This document shows, one piece after another, positions 42,221 to 51,122 of a stretch of DNA of 64,000 nt. Under the pieces are notes generated by a model. It worked only from the letters and a program-made list of their open reading frames with translations, made no database searches and had not been told where the DNA came from. The position numbers and the translations under genes were made by a program. This DNA comes from Kutzneria sp044547355. GTDB taxonomy: Bacteria > Actinomycetota > Actinomycetes > Mycobacteriales > Pseudonocardiaceae. The DNA is taken from contig NZ_JBIUAG010000023.1 of the NCBI RefSeq assembly GCF_044547355.1, positions 1 through 64,000 on the forward strand. The letters are read 5' to 3'. Within the stretch, counting starts at the first letter, position 1. Each line of letters begins with the position of its first letter.

Positions 42221-43053
42221 TGGCCGTCATCACACCGGGCAAGCGCCTGCAGTGGACGCTGATCGACATCGTGGTGGTGGTGTACGCCCTGGTGCCGGTG
42301 CTGTGGACGCTGTCGCTGTCGTTCAAGTCCAAGGCCACCATCGGCGACGGCAATCTGCTGCCGAGTCAGTGGTCGATCCAGAGCTACCTGGACATCTTCC
42401 AGACCAACGACTTCCTGCTGGCGCTGCTCAACTCCATCGGCATCTCGCTGATCGCCACCGCGATCGCCGTGGTGCTGGGCACGATGGCCGCCTACGCCAT
42501 CGCCCGGCTGGACTTCCCCGGCAAGACCCTGCTGGTGGGATTCTCCTTGCTGGTGGCCATGTTCCCGCAGGTGTCGCTGGTCTCGCCGCTGTTCTCCATC
42601 GAGCGGTCGGTCGGCATCTTCGACACCTGGCCGGGGCTGATCCTGCCGTACATCACGTTCGCGCTGCCGCTGGCCATCTACACGCTCTCGGCGTTCTTCC
42701 GGGAAATCCCGTGGGAGCTGGAGAAGGCGGCGAAGATGGACGGGGCCACGCCGGCCCAGGCGTTTCGCCGGGTGATCGCGCCGCTGGCCGCGCCGGGCGT
42801 GTTCACCACCGCGATCCTGGTGTTCATCTTCTGCTGGAACGACTTCCTGTTCGCCATCTCGCTCACGGCGACCACCCGTTCCCGCACGGTGCCGGCGGCG
42901 CTGCAGTTCTTCACCGGCGCCTCCCAGTTCGAGGACCCGACCGGGCAGATCTGCGCGGCGGCGGTGGTGATCACGATTCCTATCGTGCTGTTCGTGCTGT
43001 TCTTCCAGCGCCGCATCGTCGCGGGGCTGACCTCCGGCGCCGTGAAGGGGTGA
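42217..43053 (+). CDS. sugB: Trehalose-type ABC importer, permease SugB
   Basis: A 278-residue MalG-type permease with six membrane helices from IDIVVVVYALVPVLWTLSL to IVLFVLFF. The EAA loop is ELEKAAKMDGATPAQAFRR. The start is the first of two consecutive ATG codons (42217, 42220), overlapping the sugA stop. Confidence 0.93.
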
Positions 43054-43060
43054 GGCCGCG

Positions 43061-44245
43061 ATGGCCGAGATCGTTCTGGACAAGGTGACCAAGCGGTACC
43101 CGGACGGCGCGCTCGCCGTCTCCGAGGTGAACGTCGAGATCGCCGACGGCGAGTTCATCATCCTGGTCGGGCCCTCGGGCTGCGGCAAGTCCACCACCCT
43201 CAACATGATCGCCGGCCTTGAGGACATCACCGGCGGCGAGCTGCGCATCGGGGGCCAGCGGATGAACGAGCGGGCGCCCAAGGACCGGGACATCGCCATG
43301 GTGTTCCAGTCCTACGCCCTGTACCCGCACATGACCGTGCGGGAGAACATGGCCTTCCCGCTGCGACTGGCCAAAGTGGACAACGCGACGGTCAAGGCAA
43401 AGGTGGAGGAGGCGGCCCAGATCCTCGACCTGATCCCGCACCTGGACCGCAAGCCGGCCAACCTGTCCGGCGGCCAGCGGCAGCGGGTGGCCATGGGACG
43501 GGCGATCGTGCGCAGCCCCAAGGCGTTCCTCATGGACGAGCCACTGTCCAATTTGGACGCCAAGCTGCGCGGGCAGATGCGGACCTCGGTGTCGCGGCTG
43601 CAGAAGCAGCTGGGCACCACCACCGTGTACGTCACCCACGACCAGACCGAGGCGATGACCCTGGGCGACCGGGTGGTGGTGCTGCGGGGCGGCGTCGTGC
43701 AGCAGATCGGCGCGCCGCAGTTCCTCTACGACCACCCGGCCAACCTGTTCGTGGCCGGCTTCATCGGCGCGCCGTCGATGAACTTCCTGCCGGCCACCCT
43801 GGAGGACGGGGCACTGTCCACACCGCTGGGCAAGGTCACGCTCACCGACCGGGTCCGGCGGGCCGCCGAGGCCGCCGACGCGCCGCGGGAGGTGATCCTG
43901 GGCGTGCGGCCGGAGCACTTCGAGGACGCCGCCCTGGTCGACCCGGCGGCGCTGGCCCGCGGCACGACCTTCGAGGCCCGCATCGAGGTGCTGGAGTCGA
44001 TGGGCTCCGAGAAGTACGCCTACTTCTCGGTCGAGGGCGGCGAGGCGCAGTCCAGCGACCTGGCCGACCTGGCCGCCGACGCCGGTTCCGCCGGCGTCCC
44101 GGACAGCGGCAGCCAGGTGGTCACCCGCCTGTCCGCGGCCTCGGCCGCAGTCGAGGGCCAACCCACCACCTTCTGGTTCGACCCCGACAAGCTCCAGCTC
44201 TTCGCCCCCACTTCCGGAGCAAACCTCACCTACTCCGAATCCTGA
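43061..44245 (+). CDS. sugC: Trehalose-type ABC importer, ATPase SugC
   Basis: A 394-residue MalK/UgpC-type ATPase: Walker A GPSGCGKST, Q-loop FQSYALYP, signature LSGGQRQR, Walker B FLMDEPLSNLD and switch VTHDQTEA, followed by a C-terminal TOBE/OB regulatory domain (GVRPEHFED onward). It lies 7 bp after sugB. The operon ends at the 27-bp palindrome downstream. Confidence 0.95.
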   Translation: MAEIVLDKVTKRYPDGALAVSEVNVEIADGEFIILVGPSGCGKSTTLNMIAGLEDITGGELRIGGQRMNERAPKDRDIAMVFQSYALYPHMTVRENMAFPLRLAKVDNATVKAKVEEAAQILDLIPHLDRKPANLSGGQRQRVAMGRAIVRSPKAFLMDEPLSNLDAKLRGQMRTSVSRLQKQLGTTTVYVTHDQTEAMTLGDRVVVLRGGVVQQIGAPQFLYDHPANLFVAGFIGAPSMNFLPATLEDGALSTPLGKVTLTDRVRRAAEAADAPREVILGVRPEHFEDAALVDPAALARGTTFEARIEVLESMGSEKYAYFSVEGGEAQSSDLADLAADAGSAGVPDSGSQVVTRLSAASAAVEGQPTTFWFDPDKLQLFAPTSGANLTYSES

Positions 44246-44263
44246 CCCCCGTCAACCCTTTAG

Positions 44264-44318
44264 CGCTTGGAAGGGGGCCTTCCTCCACTCCGAGTGCAGG
44301 AAAGCCCCCTTCCAAGCG
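44264..44318. terminator. Palindrome family C copy, terminator of the sug operon
   Basis: Arms 44264-44290 and 44292-44318 pair with two mismatches (CGCTTGGAAGGGGGC...). It starts 18 bp after the sugC stop and matches 63507-63559 closely and 6099-6143 more loosely. Confidence 0.85.
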
Positions 44319-44411
44319 TTGGGGTGTCACTCGATGGGTGGAGTTGTGGGGACCGGTTGGGCGCTGATTTCCGGGGAGGGGCGGGGGACCATCGGAACCG
44401 GGGTGATCCAC

Positions 44412-45377
44412 ATGGCGATCGGCGACCGGGCCCGGTTGACGGACTGGCAGCTCACGGTGGAGGCCCGGGCCCGTCGGACCCGGGCCGATCTGGCCGAGCT
44501 GGACGGGGTGCCGGGCGTGGACCGGGAGCGGCGGTCGGCGCTGGAGTCGCTGGACGTGGTGGACCGGGTGCTGGCGCTGAAGGAGCGGTTCTGGCGGCTG
44601 CCGGCCTCGTGGTGGTCGGGCTGGCACATCGAGCGGGCCTGGCGGGCATTGCACGAGGCCGAGGTGTGCACGGCGGCCGGCCTGCCGGATCTGGCCGGCC
44701 GGATGCCGAGCCTGCGCCAGCGGGTCGCCGGCTACCTGCCGGAGGAGGACCTGCGCCGGCAGGCGTTGGAGACGCTGCAACCGGGTCGGCCGGCGGGGCC
44801 GACCGACCGGGCCATCGTGGTCGACGCGCTGAGGGCGGCCTTCGACGCGTCCGACGACGCCCACGCGGCGGCCCGGGCCCTGCGCAACAAGATGGTGGCC
44901 GCGGCGCTGCTGCTGTTTGTGGTCAACACCGTGCTGGGGCTGCTCGGCCTGTTCCGGCCGGAGTTCCTGCCGATGTGCGCGCACATGCCGGAGAGCAACT
45001 CGGTGGTGGCGTGCGCCTCCGGCGGCAAGGTGCCCGGCCAGCTGGACGTGTGGATGGTCCAGCTGCTGGGCGCGTTCGGGGCGACCGTGTCCGCGGTGGT
45101 CTTACTGACTCGGCGGCGGCCCAGCCTCTCGCCGTACGTGCTGGTCGGCTACCAGGCCCTGATCAAGGTGCTGCTCGGCTCCGCCCTGGCGGTGATCGGC
45201 GTGCTGGCCCTGAGCGCGCACGTGGCCGAGGGCCTGACCTGCGTCACCTCCCAGGCCGCCCTGCTGCTGTGGTCGGCCCTGCTGGGCTACTCCCAGCAGC
45301 TGGGCACCCGGCTGCTCGACAACTACGCGGACCGGGTGATGAACCACGTCCGGCCGCTACCGGACGTCGCGCGCTGA
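44412..45377 (+). CDS. Membrane protein of unknown function
   Basis: A 321-residue protein. The first ~165 residues are soluble, helical and rich in Arg, Glu and Leu; the rest contains four membrane helices (MVAAALLLFVVNTVLGLLGL, VWMVQLLGAFGATVSAVVLL, LIKVLLGSALAVIGVLALSA, AALLLWSALLGYSQQLGTRL). Between helices 1 and 2 two Cys (MCAHM, VACAS) face one side and might form a disulfide. GTG 44403 is an alternative start. The last 21 bp overlap the end of the convergent ParB-like gene. No family recognised. Confidence 0.78.
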   Translation: MAIGDRARLTDWQLTVEARARRTRADLAELDGVPGVDRERRSALESLDVVDRVLALKERFWRLPASWWSGWHIERAWRALHEAEVCTAAGLPDLAGRMPSLRQRVAGYLPEEDLRRQALETLQPGRPAGPTDRAIVVDALRAAFDASDDAHAAARALRNKMVAAALLLFVVNTVLGLLGLFRPEFLPMCAHMPESNSVVACASGGKVPGQLDVWMVQLLGAFGATVSAVVLLTRRRPSLSPYVLVGYQALIKVLLGSALAVIGVLALSAHVAEGLTCVTSQAALLLWSALLGYSQQLGTRLLDNYADRVMNHVRPLPDVAR

Positions 45378-46205
45378 GCGGAGGGCGGCGATCACGTCGT
45401 CGTCCCAGCGGTGGGTGCGCATGAGGCGGTAGCGCTCGCCGGCCACGCGCAGGTAGGTCTCGGTCTCGGTGCGGCCGTCGAGCAGGTCGGCGGCCTTGAG
45501 CATGGCGACCACGGGCAGGTATTCCTCGGTGTACCAGCGGCGGGCGACGGTGGGGCGGTCGAGGAATTCGGCGGTGTCCTGCATGAGGCGGAATCCCCAG
45601 GCCTCGACGTGTTCGCCGAGGCGGGCGTAATCGAGGGGATCGGTGACGAGAACGGCGGCGCGGGCCTCGCCGGTCAGGGGGACGCGCTCCAGGAACAGGC
45701 GGCGGTGGTCCTTGACGATCAGGTCGCCGCGATAGCGAATTCCGGCGGCTGACAATCGGGTTCGCACCTCGGTCACGTACGCCTCGATGACGTCGAGACC
45801 GAGGGCGTGGGCGACGGAAACGCGGTGATGGCCGTCCTGCACGAAATGCAGCTCGCCGATGCGATAGACCTCGATGGGCGGCACGGCCTCGCCGCGCCGC
45901 TGGGCCAGGGCCAGCCGCTCCCACCGTTCCCGAACCCGGGCCGAGGTGGGCCGGAAGCGGCGGTCGAAGTCCCGGGTGCGGTCCACGCTGCCGACGATCG
46001 AGTCCAGCGGGATCACCCGCAGGCCGATTCGCCGTTCGCCCTGATATCCCAGCGCCGCAACGACTTCGTCGAAGGGCAGCATGATGTTGACGTCGTCGGG
46101 CTCGCGCCGCAGCCACGCCGCCAGCCGGGACAGCACCTGCCCGCGGCGGGCCCGCAGGAAGTCGTTCTCCGCGTCGGCACGGGGAAAGCCGGTGTCACGG
46201 GCCAT
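45357..46205 (-). CDS. ParB-like N-terminal domain protein
   Basis: A 282-residue protein with a ParB/Srx-like fold region around residues 60-150: IPLDSIVGSVDR, and FVQDGHHRVSVAHALG, which corresponds to the DGHHR/GERRxxA phosphate motif that binds CTP in ParB. No helix-turn-helix region as in chromosomal ParB follows; the C-terminal 130 residues are unassigned. It is therefore not the partition protein. The start lies 11 bp inside the upstream metallophosphoesterase gene. Confidence 0.8.
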   Translation of the reverse strand: MARDTGFPRADAENDFLRARRGQVLSRLAAWLRREPDDVNIMLPFDEVVAALGYQGERRIGLRVIPLDSIVGSVDRTRDFDRRFRPTSARVRERWERLALAQRRGEAVPPIEVYRIGELHFVQDGHHRVSVAHALGLDVIEAYVTEVRTRLSAAGIRYRGDLIVKDHRRLFLERVPLTGEARAAVLVTDPLDYARLGEHVEAWGFRLMQDTAEFLDRPTVARRWYTEEYLPVVAMLKAADLLDGRTETETYLRVAGERYRLMRTHRWDDDVIAALRSARDVR

Positions 46206-46860
46206 CGGGCGTCACCTCGAACACCTTGTAGCCGACCACGTTGACCACTCGCGTGTCGCCGAGCCGGCGGTCCGGCGTCTCGGCCCCGTGCGGGTGGATG
46301 TGCCCGTGCAGCAACAACTTCGGCCGCAGCCGGCGCACGGTGTCGTGCAGGCAGGCGAAGCCGCGGTGCGGCGGGTCGTCGGGGAGGTCGCCGCAGCCGG
46401 CCGGCGGCGAATGGGTCAGCAGCACGTCCACGCCCCGACCGTCCCGCAGCCGCCGCCAGCCGGCCAGCCGGGCCATCCGCCGGGCCCGCCGCGCCTGCTG
46501 CCGCTCGGTCCACTGGTTGGGGCCCCGGTTGTAGCGGATGGAACCGCCGAGGCCGGCGATGCGCAGCCCGGCCACGTCGACCACACCCGCGTCCACGTTC
46601 ACGCCGCCGGCCGGCCCCGGCCAGTCCGCCGGCATGCCGGCCCGCGTCCACAGCCCGCGCACGTTGGCGTAGCCGGTCAGGTCGGCGTCGTGGTTGCCGG
46701 GCACGAACACGCACGGCCGGTCCAGCGCGCTGGTCAGGTACTCCAGGTAGTCGAAGGGCAGGTCGCCCGCGCCGACCATGAGGTCGACGTCGAGCCGGCG
46801 GACCCGGTCGGTCCACAGCTGCTCCACCACCTCGTCGGACACCGCGAGCACTTTCGCCAT
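46195..46860 (-). CDS. Metallophosphoesterase
   Basis: A 221-residue calcineurin-like phosphoesterase: VGAGDLP, FVPGNHDAD, LLTHSPP and LHGHIHPHG carry the expected metal ligands. Motif I is VSDEVV, with Asp-Glu where most family members have Asp-x-His, so the first metal site may be altered. ATG 46860 has TACGCT (46868-46873) 7 nt upstream. Divergent from the DUF2332 gene and translated with the ParB-like gene. Confidence 0.88.
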   Translation of the reverse strand: MAKVLAVSDEVVEQLWTDRVRRLDVDLMVGAGDLPFDYLEYLTSALDRPCVFVPGNHDADLTGYANVRGLWTRAGMPADWPGPAGGVNVDAGVVDVAGLRIAGLGGSIRYNRGPNQWTERQQARRARRMARLAGWRRLRDGRGVDVLLTHSPPAGCGDLPDDPPHRGFACLHDTVRRLRPKLLLHGHIHPHGAETPDRRLGDTRVVNVVGYKVFEVTPDGP

Positions 46861-46867
46861 GACCGGA

Positions 46868-46887
46868 AGCGTACGAGCGGATAGCGT
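46868..46887. promoter_or_regulatory. Paired divergent -10 boxes (metallophosphoesterase / DUF2332)
   Basis: TACGCT on the minus strand (46868-46873) and TAGCGT on the plus strand (46882-46887) each lie 7 nt before their start codons at 46860 and 46895. Both genes appear leaderless and share a 34-bp control region. Confidence 0.5.
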
Positions 46888-46894
46888 GCACGGT

Positions 46895-47950
46895 GTGCTG
46901 GCGAAGCTCTTCCGCGACATCTCGACCTCGTGCCTGCCGGGCAGTCCCCTGACTCATGCCCTGCTCAACGCCGCGGCCGACGACCTCGACGCCGGCGGCG
47001 TCACCGGCCGCGCGATGGCCGGCTCGGAACGGGACCGCCCGGGCACGGTGCCGGGCCTGCGTTTCGCCGCCGCCCTGCACCACCTCGTGCTCGACGGCCG
47101 CGCGCCGGCGCTGGCCAAGCACTACCCGAGCGTGGGCGGTGAGCCCCGGCTGGAGACGCTGTGGACCGATGCCGAGGCCACGGTGCGCGAGCACGAGGCC
47201 GAGGTGCGGCAGCTGGTTCGGGCCAATGCCGTGCAGACCAACGAGGTCGGCCGCAGCGGGCCCCTCTACGGCGGATTGCTGGTGGCTTCGGAACGGGTTG
47301 GCGAGCTGCCGGTGCGGCTGCTGGAGGTCGGGGCCAGCGGCGGTCTGAACCTGCGCCCGCACAAGGTGGCCTACCGGCTGGCCGACGGTTCCGTGCTCGG
47401 CGATCCGGACAGTGAGCTGCAACTGGATCCGGAGTGGACCGGCTTGCCGCCGGCGAACCTGAGCCGGCCACTGGTGCTCCACAGCCGCGCCGGCTGCGAC
47501 GTGGATCCGGTCGACGTGACGACCAGGGCCGGGCAGCTGCACCTGTCCTCGTTCGTGTGGCCCGACATGGCGTCGCGGGTCGACCGGCTGCGGGCCGCCA
47601 TGCGGCTGGCCGTCGCCGACCCGGTCAAGGTCGAGCGCGCGGGCGGCGCGGAGTGGCTGGAGCGGCAGCTGGCCGAGCTGCCCGAGGGCGTGCTGACCGT
47701 GGTGTGGCATTCGGTGATGTGGCAGTACGCGTCCCCGTCGGAACGGGAACGCGGGCGCGCCGCCCTGGCCGAGGCGGCGGCCCGCGCCACCGGGAGCGCC
47801 CCGCTCGCGCTGCTCGTGTACGAACCGCGACGGGCCCGCGGCAACTTCGAGCTGCTGCTGAAGCTGTGGCCCGCGGGCCTGTCGGTGCGGCTCGGCCATG
47901 GCTGGGGCCACGGCCTGCCGTTCACGTGGGCGGAACAGCCCTGGGGCTGA
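46895..47950 (+). CDS. DUF2332 protein, copy 1
   Basis: A 351-residue protein of the DUF2332 family: FRDISTSCLPGSPLTHALLNAAADD, RLLEVGASGGLNLRPHKVAYR (resembling a SAM-binding glycine loop) and VVWHSVMWQYASPSER. Function unknown. GTG 46895 is favoured over earlier in-frame starts because TAGCGT lies 7 nt before it. A second DUF2332 gene is at 57.5 kb. Confidence 0.85.
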   Translation: MLAKLFRDISTSCLPGSPLTHALLNAAADDLDAGGVTGRAMAGSERDRPGTVPGLRFAAALHHLVLDGRAPALAKHYPSVGGEPRLETLWTDAEATVREHEAEVRQLVRANAVQTNEVGRSGPLYGGLLVASERVGELPVRLLEVGASGGLNLRPHKVAYRLADGSVLGDPDSELQLDPEWTGLPPANLSRPLVLHSRAGCDVDPVDVTTRAGQLHLSSFVWPDMASRVDRLRAAMRLAVADPVKVERAGGAEWLERQLAELPEGVLTVVWHSVMWQYASPSERERGRAALAEAAARATGSAPLALLVYEPRRARGNFELLLKLWPAGLSVRLGHGWGHGLPFTWAEQPWG

Positions 47951-47973
47951 TCACTCCCCGAAGGGGTGGATGG

Positions 47974-48960
47974 TCATTCTCCGGCCAGGGAGATGTCGCC
48001 GACCGACGTGGCGCCGGCCGCGCCCTTGACGTCGCCGAAGCGCTGCCAGGTGCCGTTGGCGGCCCGAATGGTGTGGTACAGCCCGCCATCGGTGGTGCTG
48101 GCGACCAGTTGTAGGGCGCCGCGCGAGCTCGTGACGGCGATCTGCTGGACGGCCGTGATGTTGCCGGCCTCGGCCTCGACGGCGCCGAACACGTCCCAGC
48201 TTCCGTTGGCGTGGCGGATGGTGTGCCACACCGCGTACGGGGCATCGAAGCTGGTGGCCGCGACGATGTGGAGGTCGGCGCCGACCTGCGCCACCGCCAC
48301 TCGCGGGGTGGCGGTGCTGTAGAACGACGTCGAGTCCTGCGACCAGGCGCCGTCGGCGGCCCGGTCGTGGTCGGTGACCAGAGAACCGTCGAAGTTGGTT
48401 GTGACGACCCGCAGCACCCCGCCGTTGGCGGTGGCCGAGAAGCTGCCGATCGGGCCGCTGGTGGGCACGGTTTCCCACGCCGACCAGCTGTCGTCGCTCT
48501 GTTGGATGGACAGTGCCAGCACGTCGCCCTGCTGGCGCACCAGGGCGAGATGCCCGTTCAGGTTGGCGGCGGCCTGGCGGTCGGTGCTGCTGGGCGTCCC
48601 GGGCATGGCGTCGGGCAGGCTGCCGTCGGTCCAGTTGCCGGCCGTGTCCCGGACCAGGTGGTGGTAGGCGTACACCACCGGCGGGTGGTGCTTTTCCGGG
48701 CCGTAGTAGATGACGTGCTCGGCGCCGTTGATCACCGCCGACGCCACCGCCACCGGTTGGGGGCCGACGGATTTGATCGTCAGGGTGCCCCACGGCTGCC
48801 AGGTGCCGTCGGCGTGGCGGATGGTGTGGTCCAGCGTCTGGGCGTGGGACGTGATCAGGTGCACGTCCCCGAGAGCCTGCGGCGCGGCCTGGGCCGGCGC
48901 GACCGCGCCGGCGGTCAGCAGGGTGCTGACCGCCAGCGGGACCAACAGGGCGCGCCTCAC
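47974..48960 (-). CDS. Secreted beta-propeller-like repeat protein, paralogue 7
   Basis: A 328-residue exported protein (signal peptide 1-25, PAQAAPQA) with about six ~50-residue repeats each containing a Trp-centred motif such as HTIRHADGTWQPWG. It is the last of seven same-strand paralogues and is coupled to the previous one by a 4-bp GTGA overlap. The repeat count and Trp motif suggest a six-bladed propeller like fungal/bacterial fucose lectins or tachylectin; this is inference. No catalytic motif. Confidence 0.82.
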   Translation of the reverse strand: MRRALLVPLAVSTLLTAGAVAPAQAAPQALGDVHLITSHAQTLDHTIRHADGTWQPWGTLTIKSVGPQPVAVASAVINGAEHVIYYGPEKHHPPVVYAYHHLVRDTAGNWTDGSLPDAMPGTPSSTDRQAAANLNGHLALVRQQGDVLALSIQQSDDSWSAWETVPTSGPIGSFSATANGGVLRVVTTNFDGSLVTDHDRAADGAWSQDSTSFYSTATPRVAVAQVGADLHIVAATSFDAPYAVWHTIRHANGSWDVFGAVEAEAGNITAVQQIAVTSSRGALQLVASTTDGGLYHTIRAANGTWQRFGDVKGAAGATSVGDISLAGE

Positions 48961-49958
48961 TGGCTCGCCACCGTGACGAGGCCGGAGTCGGTGTACCCGG
49001 CGACCGGGCCGACGGCGGCGAAGCGCTGCCAGCTGCCGTCGGCGTGCCGGATGGTGTGGAACATGAAGTCCCCGGAGGTGGGGTTGCCGTTGGTGATCAC
49101 GACCTGGAGCTCGCCGGCGACCTCGGCCGTGGCCACGTCCACCGGCTGCTCGACGAAGCCGGCCACGCCGGCCAGGTCGCCGAAGCCGTCCCAGGTTCCG
49201 TTGACGTGCTGCTCGGTGTGGTACATCCGCTCCACGTCGGACAGCACCACGTGCAGGTCGTCGCCGATCTGCGTGGCGTCGATCCGCAGCGCGCCGCCGG
49301 GAGCGCCGATCGGGCTGGTGTACGGGACCGTGGTCGGCGAGCCCCACGTGCCGTTGGTGCGGTCCATCGTGATGAAGCCGCTGCCGTCGCCCTTGAGCGC
49401 CACCAGCCGAGCGGTGCCGCCCTTGCTGGTCAGGGCCACGTCCCGGAACTGGCCGGTCAGCGGCACGTCCTGCCACGCCGACCAGTTCGTGCCGTCGTAG
49501 GTGGCGAGTTGGAACTTGCTGTCCTGCAAGCGAACCAGGGTCAGCGTGCCGTTCACGTCGGCCACCGCGAGCTCGTCGCCCGGCTGCGCGCCGCCCGACG
49601 GCGGGGTGGCGTTGAGCCACGTGCCGTCGGCCTGCCGGATCAGGAAGCCCATCCTGGGGGTGTGGGTGGAGCCGGCCAGGTAGTCGAACACGACGTCGTT
49701 GCTGCCGTTGACGATGGCCGAGTCCAGCGCGTAGGTGCCGTAGAAGTTGTCGTAGCCGCCGAGCCAGCCGAAGCCGGCCCAGTTGCCGTGGCTGTCCCGG
49801 ATGGTGTGGGCCATCCCGGACTCGACGCCGACCCCGATGACCTGGAGCTGGCTGGTGGCCGCCGGCGCCGCCGGCGCGGCCTGCGCCGACGGCAGGGCGG
49901 CGGCCACCACACCGGTGGCCAGCGCCAGCGGTATCAGCGTGCGAACGATGCGCGACAT
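48957..49958 (-). CDS. Secreted beta-propeller-like repeat protein, paralogue 6
   Basis: A 333-residue paralogue with signal peptide (1-27, SAQAAPAAP). Repeats are visible at HTIRDSHGNWAGFG, LIRQADGTWLNA, TYDGTNWSAW, DRTNGTWGSPT, HTEQHVNGTWDGFG and HTIRHADGSWQRF. More diverged in the first blade than the others. GGAGGAA precedes ATG 49958. It overlaps paralogue 7, so these two are translated together. Confidence 0.82.
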   Translation of the reverse strand: MSRIVRTLIPLALATGVVAAALPSAQAAPAAPAATSQLQVIGVGVESGMAHTIRDSHGNWAGFGWLGGYDNFYGTYALDSAIVNGSNDVVFDYLAGSTHTPRMGFLIRQADGTWLNATPPSGGAQPGDELAVADVNGTLTLVRLQDSKFQLATYDGTNWSAWQDVPLTGQFRDVALTSKGGTARLVALKGDGSGFITMDRTNGTWGSPTTVPYTSPIGAPGGALRIDATQIGDDLHVVLSDVERMYHTEQHVNGTWDGFGDLAGVAGFVEQPVDVATAEVAGELQVVITNGNPTSGDFMFHTIRHADGSWQRFAAVGPVAGYTDSGLVTVASQ

Positions 49959-50022
49959 GACGGATTCCTCCCCTTGTGATGCTTCTGGTGGTGAACACGC
50001 CATGCCGCGTGTTCGGCTTGCC

Positions 50023-51036
50023 TCAGAACACGTAGCCGGCGATGGTGACCTGGCCGGCGGTGGCGTTGCCGGCCACCGACTCCACGTCGCCGGCGGCCTG
50101 CCAGCTGCCGTCGTAGTGCCGGATGGTGTGGAACAGGTCGCCACCCGTGCTGGAGAAGGTCAGCTGCATCTCGCCCTCGGACGTCGTCATCGAGAGGTCC
50201 TGGACGGCGTAGTAGTTGTTCAGCACGTTCGCGACCGACTGGAACCGGTCCCAACCGCCGTCGTTGTGCAGGATGCTGTGGTACACGCCGACGTTGTAGT
50301 TGAAGTAGTTCTCGACCAGCCCGATCTGGACGCCGTTGTAGTCGGCGGCCACGGCCACGTCGGTGGCGGTGTAGTTCGGGTCGGGGTTGGCCGCCGAGGA
50401 CCGGCCGGCGCTCCACGAACCGCTGGAGTACTGGTCGTACTCAGTCACGGTCTTGCCGTCCGAGGACAGCTCGACCAGCCGCAGGCTGCCGTTGAAGCCG
50501 GAGGCCGCGGCGCTGCGCACCTTGCCGTTGCTGGGCACGTCCGCCCACGCCGACCAGGAGCCGTCGGTGGCCTGGGTGGTCTCCTTGAGCACGCCGTCCT
50601 TCTGCTGGAACAGCACGATCTTGCCGTTGACGGTGGTGGCCGACAGGTCGTCCACGCTCGCCCCGGCGGCCTGCGCCGGCGTGCTGGCGGCCCAGTTCCA
50701 GGTGCCGTCGGCGTGCCGGATGAAGTGGGCCAGCTGCGGCCCGTTCGACCCGTTGTACTGGAAGAACACGTTCTCCTCGCCGGTGAGCAGCGTGGAGGTC
50801 AGGCCGGTGACGCCGTTGTAGCCGTCGATCCGGCCGAATCTCTGCCAGCTGCCGTCGCTGTGCCGGATGGTGTGCACGAGACTGGCGTTGCCGTCGGTGG
50901 TCAGCAGCTGCACGTCGCCGTAGTCGGCGGCGTTGGGCTTGAGCGGACCAGCCTGGGCGACGCCGGCGATGGCCAGCGTGGCGGTGGCGGCGAGCGCGGC
51001 CGCGGCGACCGCGCGCATCTTGATGGTGAACAACAC
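50023..51036 (-). CDS. Secreted beta-propeller-like repeat protein, paralogue 5
   Basis: A 337-residue paralogue; signal peptide to about residue 28 (AGVAQAGP). Six repeats are easily counted: HTIRHSDGSWQRFG, FIRHADGTWNWA, TTQATDGSWSAW, YDQYSSGSWSAG, HSILHNDGGWDRF and HTIRHYDGSWQAAG, spaced 45-55 residues. The final strand (GQVTIAGY) could close a propeller with the N-terminal DVQLLTTDG. GTG 51036 has GGAGGG 7 nt upstream; an internal ATG six codons later is also possible. Confidence 0.82.
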   Translation of the reverse strand: MLFTIKMRAVAAAALAATATLAIAGVAQAGPLKPNAADYGDVQLLTTDGNASLVHTIRHSDGSWQRFGRIDGYNGVTGLTSTLLTGEENVFFQYNGSNGPQLAHFIRHADGTWNWAASTPAQAAGASVDDLSATTVNGKIVLFQQKDGVLKETTQATDGSWSAWADVPSNGKVRSAAASGFNGSLRLVELSSDGKTVTEYDQYSSGSWSAGRSSAANPDPNYTATDVAVAADYNGVQIGLVENYFNYNVGVYHSILHNDGGWDRFQSVANVLNNYYAVQDLSMTTSEGEMQLTFSSTGGDLFHTIRHYDGSWQAAGDVESVAGNATAGQVTIAGYVF

Positions 51037-51122
51037 TTCCGATCCCTCCCCTGTCCGGATGTGGACACACTTCTCACGCCCACCGGGCGGAAACGGTTGC
51101 CCGGTGGGAAAAAGCTGAACCG

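Noticed and set aside
45357..46205. ParB-like gene as a chromosome or plasmid partition locus
   Set aside because: No ParA partner, no parS-like repeats and no DNA-binding helix-turn-helix domain.
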